From an uncultured Oscillospiraceae bacterium (GTDB taxonomy: Bacteria; Bacillota; Clostridia; Oscillospirales; Acutalibacteraceae), in NCBI GenBank assembly GCA_902490735.1, contig CABUFC010000001.1, forward strand, positions 310,001 through 374,000: a stretch of DNA of 64,000 bases, given 5' to 3'. The notes under the pieces were generated by a model. The model was not told the DNA's origin and searched no databases. It worked only from the letters and a program-made list of their open reading frames with translations. The translations under genes were made by a program, and so were the position numbers. This document shows, piece by piece, positions 17,043 to 24,476 of the stretch (its first letter is position 1; every line of letters begins with the position of its first letter).

Positions 17043-17333
17043 ATGTGCTGTAGAATTGCTGATTTGAAAGACAAACAAGTAATTTGTATTAAAGACGGGG
17101 AAGTATTAGGCTATGTTTACGACGTTGAAATAGATACTTGCAACGGTAAAATTGTGTCGATAATCGTGCCGCAAAAAGCAAAATTTTTCGGGTTGTTCGG
17201 TAAAGAAGAAAGCCTGATAATCCCTTGGTGTGCAATAGATGTAATTGGAAGCGACACAATATTAATCGGTATAGAAATAAAAAGACCTCGAAAAAAGAAA
17301 AAGAGATTTTTTTCAAGTTTTTACGGGGAATAA
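17043..17333 (+). CDS. YlmC/YmxH family PRC-barrel protein
   Basis: This 96-aa PRC-barrel protein matches the YlmC/YmxH sporulation-associated family: CRIADLKDKQVICIKDG, then GYVYDVEIDTCNGKI, and IIPWCAIDVIGSDTILI. Family members are widespread in spore formers; the molecular role is unknown. The ATG follows GAGGTG. It lies between the addA terminator and spoIVB with its own leader, and its place beside spoIVB fits a developmental role. The basic tail (RPRKKKKRFF) may contact membrane or nucleic acid. Confidence 0.85.
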   Translation: MCCRIADLKDKQVICIKDGEVLGYVYDVEIDTCNGKIVSIIVPQKAKFFGLFGKEESLIIPWCAIDVIGSDTILIGIEIKRPRKKKKRFFSSFYGE

Positions 17334-17412
17334 TTCCTAAATTTTTCCTTAAACGCGTATTTTATTTCAAATATTATTTGGAATAATAATAAAGTATTTA
17401 AGGAGAATATTT

Positions 17413-18633
17413 ATGCGAATTAAAATTAAAAAACTTATTGTGCCAATATTTACTCTAGCATTTATTTTTTCGACAGTTACATTAAGTTATATAGGATTTT
17501 TAAACACACAATTACCAAAAGATTATAATGTATTTAACGGAAGTCGATTAGTATTAAATTCAACTATACCTATAAGCGCCGAAAAAACATCGGCAGAAAC
17601 AAACGAAAAATACAACGTAACATTAAAAATTCTAGGTGTCATTCCGGTTTCTACTGCTACGGTTAATGTAGTCAACAAAAACACAGTAGAAGTTTTAGGC
17701 AACGCGTTTGGAATTAAGATATATACAGACGGAGTAATGATTGTCGGCATTACCGATGTTGATACCGATTCGGGTAACCAAAGACCTGCATTGTTATCAG
17801 GCTTACAACTAGGCGATTTAATCATATCAATAGACGGAGAAAAGGTATTATCCAACGAAGAGGTGGCAGGTATTATAGAAAAAAGCGAAGGAAGGAATCT
17901 AACATTTTTAATTAAAAGAAACGACAAAACTTTTAAGACAAAAATAAAGCCTTTGCTTTCTGTTTCATCTAATAAATACAAGGTTGGAATATGGGTCCGG
18001 GATTCAAGTGCAGGAATAGGAACTGCGACATTTTATAATCCAAACAACAATATAATAGCAGGTCTTGGACACGGAATAAACGATGTAGATACAGGCGAAC
18101 TTTTAACAATAAACGACGGGGAAATAGTGTCCGCAGATATAATCGGTGTAGTGAAAGGACAAGCAGGCTCTCCGGGTTCGTTAAGAGGCAAATTTACAGA
18201 TAATTTATTAGGCAAACTTGTTAAAAACAGCGACAGCGGAATTTACTCAATAGCAAGGAAATCTAAGAATGAATTCGAAAATTTAAAAGAAATAGCATTA
18301 AAACAGGAAATTGTTGCAGGAGATGCAAAAATATTTACTACAATAAACGGTTCAATTCCAAAGTATTACAACTGTAAAATTGAAAAAGTTATTTATAACG
18401 ACAGCATAACCAAAAATATGGTAATTAGAATTACCGACAGCGAGCTTTTATCATCTACCGGCGGAATAGTACAAGGCATGTCCGGAAGTCCGATATTACA
18501 AAACGGGAAGCTTATAGGCGCGGTAACACATGTCTTTGTTAATGATCCAACGCGCGGATACGGAATCTTTGCCGAAAACATGCTTTATACTGCGAATGTT
18601 ACCGCAAGTGAACAATCTAAAAAGGCATCCTAA
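17413..18633 (+). CDS. spoIVB: SpoIVB signalling peptidase
   Basis: This 406-aa serine peptidase (family S55) is made in the forespore and crosses to the intermembrane space to trigger pro-SigK processing. It has an N-terminal membrane anchor (about 8-30) and a PDZ domain (about 100-180). The catalytic triad is visible: His220 in LGHGINDVD, Asp342 in ITDSELL and Ser357 in GMSGSP. The spacing equals that of the B. subtilis triad. A perfect AAGGAG ribosome binding site precedes the ATG. It is followed two genes later by spo0A, the usual spoIVB-spo0A pairing interrupted here by one gene. BofA, whose inhibition SpoIVB relieves, is encoded at 52.4 kb. Confidence 0.97.
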   Translation: MRIKIKKLIVPIFTLAFIFSTVTLSYIGFLNTQLPKDYNVFNGSRLVLNSTIPISAEKTSAETNEKYNVTLKILGVIPVSTATVNVVNKNTVEVLGNAFGIKIYTDGVMIVGITDVDTDSGNQRPALLSGLQLGDLIISIDGEKVLSNEEVAGIIEKSEGRNLTFLIKRNDKTFKTKIKPLLSVSSNKYKVGIWVRDSSAGIGTATFYNPNNNIIAGLGHGINDVDTGELLTINDGEIVSADIIGVVKGQAGSPGSLRGKFTDNLLGKLVKNSDSGIYSIARKSKNEFENLKEIALKQEIVAGDAKIFTTINGSIPKYYNCKIEKVIYNDSITKNMVIRITDSELLSSTGGIVQGMSGSPILQNGKLIGAVTHVFVNDPTRGYGIFAENMLYTANVTASEQSKKAS

Positions 18634-18648
18634 GGGTGCCTTTTCTTA
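18620..18648 (+). terminator. Terminator after spoIVB
   Basis: AAAAGGCA and TGCCTTTT pair around TCCTAAGGG, which can itself pair further; a T-rich tract follows. The hairpin starts inside the last codons of spoIVB. Confidence 0.85.
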
Positions 18649-18724
18649 TTTATATTATATAATTAAATTTGACATAAAATATTATAAATGTTATACTATA
18701 CAATATTATATTCAGGAGTATATT

Positions 18725-20194
18725 ATGACTAAAAAAAAGGGAAAAGCTGCAAAAATAATTTTAGCTGTTCTTTTTACTATACTGGTTTTTGCTGCAACAT
18801 TATTTTTATCTTCTTCCATTTGGTTCGTTTCAATTTACGGTAATGTCGGTTTTGACGCTGTATTGTTTACGTTATCAGCCGGCTTTGCATCTACAGAATC
18901 CGGTATAATCTTTTCGTTTTGTTTATGCGCGCTTTTACCGGCAATTGCATTAACAGTTATAATTGTTCTTTTATATCTTTTAAAACCTAAAATAAAGTTT
19001 TTTACTTCCTGCATTTCGATTGTATTATCTGTTGTTTTTGTTATTATTGCATGTAACAATTTTGGAATTAACGAATATTTAGTTAACAGCAATACAGAAT
19101 CTGAATTTTTTGAAGAAAAATACATATATCCTACAGATGAAAATGTCATTTTCCCGCAACAAAAGCGCAACTTAATTCGCATATATGTTGAATCTTTGGA
19201 AACAACCTTTCTAAGCGAAAAAATTGGCGGCGGAATTAAGCACACATGTATACCTGAATTAGCTGATTTAGCAAGAAATAATATTAATTTCTCTAATACT
19301 AAGGGCATTGGCGGTGCTTTAGTAACTAGCGGATCTTCATGGACCATTGCCGGTATAGTTTCACAAACTTCGGGTATTCCTTTAAAACTGTACGGTGTAA
19401 ACAATGATTATTCCGGATACTCCGAATTTTTACCCGGAGCCGTAACTTTGATGGATATTTTACACAATCAAGGCTACAGACAAGCCTTTATGTGTGGTTC
19501 TGATGCGTCGTTCGCAAGCCGGGACAAGTTTTTTACACAACATGGCGTTGATTATATATATGATTTAAATACCGCCGAAAAAGAAGGCATTATACCGCAC
19601 GGATATCATGTATGGTGGGGTTATGAAGATAAATATCTATATAAATATGCTAAACAAAAAATAACAGAAATGGCAAAATCGGATAGACCTTTTTCATTTT
19701 CAATGCTTACTGTAGACACGCATCATATAGGCGGATACGTTTGTTCAAAATGCGAACATAAATATAGCGAGCAATACGAAAATGTTTATGCCTGCGCCAG
19801 CAGACAGTTAAATGACTTTGTTTCGTGGATTCAATCACAGGATTTTTACAATAACACAACCATCGTAATTACCGGCGATCATAATTCAATGGATGCCGAA
19901 TATATTTCAAGAAATATGAATAAGAATTATACGCGAAGGGTGTACAACTGCATAATTAATTCCGCAGCTCCAGCAAAATTTACAAAAGTGCGTGAATTTA
20001 CAACAATTGATTTTTTCCCGACTACCCTTGCAGCTATGGGGTGCGAAATAGTGGGGGACAGGTTAGGCATTGGAACCAATTTGTTCTCCGGCAGAAAGAC
20101 ATATGCTGAAATTATGGGCTTTGAAGAATTCTCAAACGAAATTTCAAAAAAGTCTGAATTTTACACAAAAAAGCTCGAAAATGTAACTAATTAG
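18725..20194 (+). CDS. LTA synthase/OpgB-like phosphoglycerol transferase
   Basis: This 489-aa membrane enzyme has about four N-terminal helices (10-110) and an extracellular alkaline-phosphatase/sulfatase fold domain. Metal and nucleophile motifs are present: VESLE (Glu156), TSGSSWTIAG with the presumed nucleophile Thr201, then TVDTHH and TGDHNSMD. WTIAGIVSQTSGIPL resembles MdoB/OpgB-type phosphoglycerol transferases more than classical LtaS. It should move glycerol phosphate from phosphatidylglycerol onto a cell-surface acceptor. I set the start at 18725, seven bases after AGGAG; upstream codons overlap the spoIVB terminator. It separates spoIVB from spo0A, which are usually adjacent. Confidence 0.88.
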   Translation: MTKKKGKAAKIILAVLFTILVFAATLFLSSSIWFVSIYGNVGFDAVLFTLSAGFASTESGIIFSFCLCALLPAIALTVIIVLLYLLKPKIKFFTSCISIVLSVVFVIIACNNFGINEYLVNSNTESEFFEEKYIYPTDENVIFPQQKRNLIRIYVESLETTFLSEKIGGGIKHTCIPELADLARNNINFSNTKGIGGALVTSGSSWTIAGIVSQTSGIPLKLYGVNNDYSGYSEFLPGAVTLMDILHNQGYRQAFMCGSDASFASRDKFFTQHGVDYIYDLNTAEKEGIIPHGYHVWWGYEDKYLYKYAKQKITEMAKSDRPFSFSMLTVDTHHIGGYVCSKCEHKYSEQYENVYACASRQLNDFVSWIQSQDFYNNTTIVITGDHNSMDAEYISRNMNKNYTRRVYNCIINSAAPAKFTKVREFTTIDFFPTTLAAMGCEIVGDRLGIGTNLFSGRKTYAEIMGFEEFSNEISKKSEFYTKKLENVTN

Positions 20195-20202
20195 TCGTTT
20201 TA

Positions 20203-20230
20203 TTGACGAATTTAGTATTATTTTGTCGAA
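20203..20230 (+). promoter_or_regulatory. Spo0A boxes upstream of spo0A
   Basis: TTTTGTCGAA at 20221-20230 contains a perfect 0A box (TGTCGAA). TTGACGAA at 20203-20210 differs from the extended box by one base. Both lie 41-68 bases before the -35 element of the spo0A promoter and suggest autoregulation by phosphorylated Spo0A. Confidence 0.7.
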
Positions 20231-20270
20231 ATATTTAGAAAAGTTTTTACATTTTTTGGTAATTTATGTC

Positions 20271-20299
20271 TTGCTTTTTTTTACAGAAAATGGTAAAAT
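20271..20299 (+). promoter_or_regulatory. SigA-type promoter of spo0A
   Basis: TTGCTT (20271-20276) and TAAAAT (20294-20299) are 17 bases apart, 32 bases before the ATG; AAGGAG lies in the right place for translation. Confidence 0.6.
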
Positions 20300-20331
20300 A
20301 TAGCAAAGCCAACAAGGAGTAAAAACAAAAA

Positions 20332-21105
20332 ATGGAAAATAAACTGAAAATATTAATCGGCGATAATAAAACTGAATTTGCTGAATCCTGCACAAAAATT
20401 TTAAGAAGTTACGGGATGGAAGTAATCAAATGCGAAAAAGACGGTATTAAAATCCTCGACACAATTTTAGCTCAAAATCCTGACGTTTTATTAGCGGATA
20501 TTTTTCTGCCGTCTTTAGATATAATCGGAATTACTGAAAAATTAAGACATGAAAATCGTGATATTTTAATTTTTGCTATGTCTTCTTCGGATAACCCAAA
20601 GCTTGAAAAAGAAGCAATGCACGCCGGCGTTTCATATTACTTTTTAAAGCCGTTCGATATTGGTATTTTGGCAGAAAGAATAATTCAAATGTCCGGCTGG
20701 AACAGCAATAAAGAACCGATTAAATCCATTAGTAATTCTGTTATTGCCGATCCTGACCTTGAGCTTATGGTTACCGATATTATTCATCAAATCGGCGTTC
20801 CGGCGCATATCAAGGGTTATCAGTACCTTCGTGAAGCAATAATTCTTGCTGTTAAAGACAGTGAAATAATAAATTCAGTGACTAAAATTCTTTATCCAAC
20901 CATCGCAAAGTCCTACAAAACCACATCCAGCAGAGTCGAAAGGGCAATTCGCCATGCAATTGAAGTAGCTTGGGATAGGGGAGATATTGATATATTAAAC
21001 TCTTATTTTGGTTATACAATAAGCGCCGGCAGGGGAAAGCCCACCAATAGTGAATTTATTGCAATGATTGCAGATAAACTTCGTTTAAGATTAAAAATTG
21101 CATAA
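20332..21105 (+). CDS. spo0A: Sporulation master regulator Spo0A
   Basis: This 257-aa response regulator controls entry into sporulation. The DNA-binding half is strongly conserved: [33 protein letters not shown] and [16 protein letters not shown]. The receiver half is recognisable, with phosphoacceptor Asp56 in LLADIFLP and the conserved Lys in FLKPF. However, the usual acidic pair reads GD (Gly10-Asp11) instead of DD, and the Gly after the LPSLD stretch is missing. I believe some Clostridia share this receiver style. A perfect 0A box lies upstream. A bidirectional terminator separates it from the convergent recombinase gene. Confidence 0.97.
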   Translation: MENKLKILIGDNKTEFAESCTKILRSYGMEVIKCEKDGIKILDTILAQNPDVLLADIFLPSLDIIGITEKLRHENRDILIFAMSSSDNPKLEKEAMHAGVSYYFLKPFDIGILAERIIQMSGWNSNKEPIKSISNSVIADPDLELMVTDIIHQIGVPAHIKGYQYLREAIILAVKDSEIINSVTKILYPTIAKSYKTTSSRVERAIRHAIEVAWDRGDIDILNSYFGYTISAGRGKPTNSEFIAMIADKLRLRLKIA

Positions 21106-21134
21106 AAAAAGGAGCCTTACTGCTCCTTTTTTTT
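21104..21134. terminator. Bidirectional terminator between spo0A and the recombinase gene
   Basis: AAAAAAAGGAGC and GCTCCTTTTTTT flank a six-base loop, giving a U-tract on either strand at the convergent gene ends. Confidence 0.9.
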
Positions 21135-22112
21135 ATTTTCAGTTTTAATTTTTGCAAGTGGATTTAGATTTATTGCTTTCTCGATTTGTTGGTTAGAAAT
21201 ATGAGTATATATTTGCGTTGTATTTAAATTAACATGACCTAAAATATCCTTTAAAACTCTTATATCTACATTACCGTGCTGATACATCAGTGTTGCGGCT
21301 GTATGCCTTAATTTATGTACCGAGTAACCTTTGCCTCCAAGCCCTGATTTATCTATAAATTTGTATACAATATGTTGAACAGTTTTATTAGATATCCTTC
21401 GCCTTTGCTGGCTTATAAATAACGCATTTTTATCGGTAGCCGGTATACCATCTACCGGGCGAACCTTTAAATATGCGTCTATAGCATTTTTACAGGCAGA
21501 ATTTAAATAGACAATACGCTGCTTATTGCCTTTACCGGTAACTTTTAAAGTGTCATCTTTTATATCCGATAAATTAATTGCACATAACTCACTCAAACGG
21601 ATGCCACAGTTTAAAAATAATGTAATTATGCAATAATCGCGCTCATAATTTTTGCCGTCAATCGATGACAATAAATCAACACTTTCTTCAAGTGACAAGA
21701 ATTTTGGAATTTCTTGTTGGGTTTTAGGAGTATCTAAAAGTGCGGCAGGGTTAGTGGATAATACATTTTTATTATTTGTTAAAAATTTAAAATATGTTCT
21801 TATCGTGGAGCATTTACGTGCTCGTGTTTTTGCAGAATTGTTTCTAACGTCCTTACAAAAAATTAAGAACATATAAATATCATTCAATGAAACACTTTTA
21901 AGAATTTCTTCATTAAATTCTGTAATATCTATTTTTTCAAAATCAATAGAAGAATCTACCAAACCACGAGACAATAATAAATAGCGATAGAAAGTTCTTA
22001 TATCTAAATATTGTTCATTTACAGTAAGCTGAGATTTATTTAAAATTGAAGAGCTATAAATTAAAAAATCACGAAGATATGCCGGCATAGAATTATAATC
22101 AAGCATTTTCAT
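21117..22112 (-). CDS. Tyrosine recombinase, XerC/XerD-like
   Basis: This 331-aa site-specific recombinase has an N-terminal SAM-like core-binding domain (about 10-120) and a complete catalytic set: Arg172 in CGIRLSEL, Lys195 in TGKGNK, His266 and Arg269 in HKLRH, His292 in LGHVN and Tyr302 in IYTH. It lacks a phage-like N-terminal arm-binding domain, so a chromosomal or housekeeping Xer role is more likely than an integrase of a mobile element. An AGAGGTG ribosome binding site precedes the ATG. The window's other xer gene (49.9-50.7 kb) is frameshifted, so this copy may be important for dimer resolution. Confidence 0.9.
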   Translation of the reverse strand: MKMLDYNSMPAYLRDFLIYSSSILNKSQLTVNEQYLDIRTFYRYLLLSRGLVDSSIDFEKIDITEFNEEILKSVSLNDIYMFLIFCKDVRNNSAKTRARKCSTIRTYFKFLTNNKNVLSTNPAALLDTPKTQQEIPKFLSLEESVDLLSSIDGKNYERDYCIITLFLNCGIRLSELCAINLSDIKDDTLKVTGKGNKQRIVYLNSACKNAIDAYLKVRPVDGIPATDKNALFISQQRRRISNKTVQHIVYKFIDKSGLGGKGYSVHKLRHTAATLMYQHGNVDIRVLKDILGHVNLNTTQIYTHISNQQIEKAINLNPLAKIKTENKKKEQ

Positions 22113-22184
22113 TTATAACACCTCTTTTTATTATTATATAATGATATAACATAAAAATCAATTAAATTATAAAATCGCTCCCCT

Positions 22185-22253
22185 AAATTATACAAAATAT
22201 TCATTTTGTATAATTTTATTAATATTTTAATAGGGTGTTTTCCCTATTAAAAT
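22185..22253. repeat. Two adjacent perfect inverted repeats
   Basis: AAATTATACAAAAT (22185-22198) pairs with ATTTTGTATAATTT (22203-22216) around a four-base loop. ATTTTAATAGGG (22224-22235) pairs with CCCTATTAAAAT (22242-22253) around TGTTTT. They lie between the end of the permease gene and the start of the recombinase gene. The second is probably the permease operon terminator, although its U-tract is poor; the role of the first is unclear. Confidence 0.7.
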
Positions 22254-22257
22254 GCAA

Positions 22258-23439
22258 CTATTCGCTTCTAAGCGCATCAACCGGATTTAGATTTGATGCT
22301 AAAATTGCCGGATATAGCCCGAATATTGCGCCAGCTATTATTAAAAGCAATACAATAAATACAACAAATGTTAAACTAATTACAAAATTTAAATCAAAAA
22401 ATATTTTGCAAACAGTTACTATGCAAAATGATGAAACTATTCCTATAATGCTTCCGATTAACGATATAATTATTGATTCTGATATAATTTCTTTTATTAT
22501 ATCCCCTTTTGTAGCACCTAATGCTTTTTTTATGCCAATTTCTTTTGTTCTTTCATTAATTGAAAAACTCATAATTGTCATGTTGCCTATTAGCGATACG
22601 ATTAAAGATATGCCCCCAATAAATGTAAATACAATTGATACCATGTTTAGCGTTTTATTTAATGACTCTCTTTGTTTTGTTAAATTTTGATATATAATTC
22701 CTTGACCTTTTTTATTATTTAATAAGTTCACTATTCTGCTTCCTACATTATCAATATTATAATCGGCGTTCACATTTACTGCTATCTGACTTATTGTTTT
22801 TATTCCGGATAATTCTTGGAGTGTTGAATAAGGAATATAGATAATTGTTGGAATTAATTCGCCAACTGACGCTGAAAGCAAGCTACTCTCTGAATGAACA
22901 ATGCCCTTTATTTTAAATTTTTCAGATGAACCGCCAATAAAGATCTCGATTTCCTTATTTATAACTAATTTTTCATTGACAAATAATGATTCTGCTGTGC
23001 TTTCATCTATTAAACAAACTTTTTCTTTGTTGATTACATCTTTTTGTGAAAATCTTTTACCTTTGACGGTGTCTAAATCTATAATTTGATCTGTTCCGTA
23101 ATCAATTCCCCACAATATAATATTATTGTTACTGGATTGTGTTTTTAAATATCCACCATACATGACTAACGGAGTTGCATTTTTAACATAAGGGAGTTTA
23201 TTTATATAAATAAGATCATCATTATTTAATGATGTATACGGATATTGCGAATCGACAGATACCGAAATTCCCTTTATGCCGATGCTTTCCATCTCAGAAT
23301 TTATAATTTTTTTACCCGTATTTGCGATAGAGTTAATTATTATTACAGAAAAAATGCCAATTGACAAACTAAGGACTGTAAAAAAAGTCCTTAGTTTTCT
23401 TCTTTTTAGGTATTTAAAAAAGTATTTTACGTGTTCCAT
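22258..23439 (-). CDS. MacB/FtsX-type ABC transporter permease
   Basis: This 393-aa permease has one N-terminal helix (about 16-38), a large extracytoplasmic MacB-PCD domain (about 40-240) and three C-terminal helices in an FtsX-like domain, with NERTKEIGIKKALGATKGDI at the first cytoplasmic loop. Such proteins act as mechanotransmitters that export peptides or antibiotics together with a periplasmic-type adaptor and an ATPase. The adaptor gene overlaps it at base 23439. No ATPase gene follows or precedes it, which is unusual for this module, so the ATPase must be encoded elsewhere or has been lost. Confidence 0.9.
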   Translation of the reverse strand: MEHVKYFFKYLKRRKLRTFFTVLSLSIGIFSVIIINSIANTGKKIINSEMESIGIKGISVSVDSQYPYTSLNNDDLIYINKLPYVKNATPLVMYGGYLKTQSSNNNIILWGIDYGTDQIIDLDTVKGKRFSQKDVINKEKVCLIDESTAESLFVNEKLVINKEIEIFIGGSSEKFKIKGIVHSESSLLSASVGELIPTIIYIPYSTLQELSGIKTISQIAVNVNADYNIDNVGSRIVNLLNNKKGQGIIYQNLTKQRESLNKTLNMVSIVFTFIGGISLIVSLIGNMTIMSFSINERTKEIGIKKALGATKGDIIKEIISESIIISLIGSIIGIVSSFCIVTVCKIFFDLNFVISLTFVVFIVLLLIIAGAIFGLYPAILASNLNPVDALRSE

Positions 23440-24392
23440 TAGTAATCTACTCCATTAACTACTTCGGATACTTTTATTGTGCTTTTTGAATTATCCCTTA
23501 TTGCACCGATGCAGATTTTTGATACGGGAGTAATACTATTGGATGATATAATTATTCCGTTTTCATTTTCCGCTATTAATGAAACGCTTTCTTTTACTGC
23601 GTAAGAATTATTTGAAATTTTGTAAACAAAATATGATCCGTTTTGTTCATACAAAGATTCTACAGGCAACTGATATAAATTATTTATTGTATTTGTGACA
23701 ATTTCTGCTTTAATGTTATAACCGCTTTTTAAATCATTGTCTGCGTTATTTATTCTTACAGTAGCTTTTATTACTGTTTGTTTTGTACCGGATTGCGTAT
23801 CAGTAGTGGCCTCATCGGAAATATAAATTATTGTACCAACATAGCTTTTTTTCGGAAAAGCTACGCCAAATATAACAACATTCTGTCCAAGGGAAACCTT
23901 TGAAATATCACTTTCTAAAATGGAAATTGAGGCGTTATAATCATTTAATCCTTTTATTGTGCAAAAGGATTCCCCTTTTTTAAGCATTTTACTATTGTTT
24001 GAAAAAACTTTTGTAGCAATTCCGCTTTCTGTAGACGTTACTTCATATGGAATCTGCGAAGCAATATCTTGTGCTGTTATATTTTCTGAAAAGCTGCTTA
24101 CATTATTTTCAGCGGTTTTTAAACGGTCAACTGTAAAAAGTACATCACCTGCATTTACCGCATCATTCTCTTTAACCAAAACCTCATCGATATATAGGTC
24201 ATAATCATATTTAATGCTGATGTTTTTACCGCTTACAATTTTACCTGCGCATGTTATTTTTTCATCATATGATACAATTGTTGGATTTACTGCAGAAACC
24301 TTTACAACATTATTTGTAAATATGTTATTTAAAACAAAAATCAGCGTTATGATTATTGCAGTACTAATTAAAAGAATAGAATATTTTTTCAA
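23439..24392 (-). CDS. MacA/HlyD-type efflux adaptor protein
   Basis: This 317-aa protein has an N-terminal signal anchor (about 4-24), then a biotinyl-lipoyl-like domain (VKENDAVNAGDVLFTVD), and a beta-barrel region with the second lipoyl half (GIATKVFSNNSKMLKKGE). This is the architecture of membrane-fusion adaptors. It lacks the long alpha-hairpin coiled coil found in Gram-negative MacA, as expected in Gram-positive homologues. The start is TTG, with AGGGTG about ten bases upstream. Its stop overlaps the permease start, so the two are translationally coupled. Confidence 0.85.
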   Translation of the reverse strand: MKKYSILLISTAIIITLIFVLNNIFTNNVVKVSAVNPTIVSYDEKITCAGKIVSGKNISIKYDYDLYIDEVLVKENDAVNAGDVLFTVDRLKTAENNVSSFSENITAQDIASQIPYEVTSTESGIATKVFSNNSKMLKKGESFCTIKGLNDYNASISILESDISKVSLGQNVVIFGVAFPKKSYVGTIIYISDEATTDTQSGTKQTVIKATVRINNADNDLKSGYNIKAEIVTNTINNLYQLPVESLYEQNGSYFVYKISNNSYAVKESVSLIAENENGIIISSNSITPVSKICIGAIRDNSKSTIKVSEVVNGVDY

Positions 24393-24445
24393 CCAATCAC
24401 ACCCTAAAAGAACTTAATTTTAGTTTGTGACATTTATAAAAGAAT

Positions 24446-24476
24446 ATTAAAAAAAGCCGTTAATAAAAGCGGCTTT
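24446..24476 (-). terminator. Terminator after ligA
   Basis: CGGCTTT and AAAGCCG pair around a ten-base loop, followed on the minus strand by a run of seven T residues. The stem overlaps the ligA stop codon. Confidence 0.85.

Noticed and set aside
21117..22112. Integrase of a prophage or integrative element
   Set aside because: No phage, conjugation or excisionase genes are nearby, there is no attachment-site repeat at a tRNA, and the domain layout fits a chromosomal Xer recombinase.
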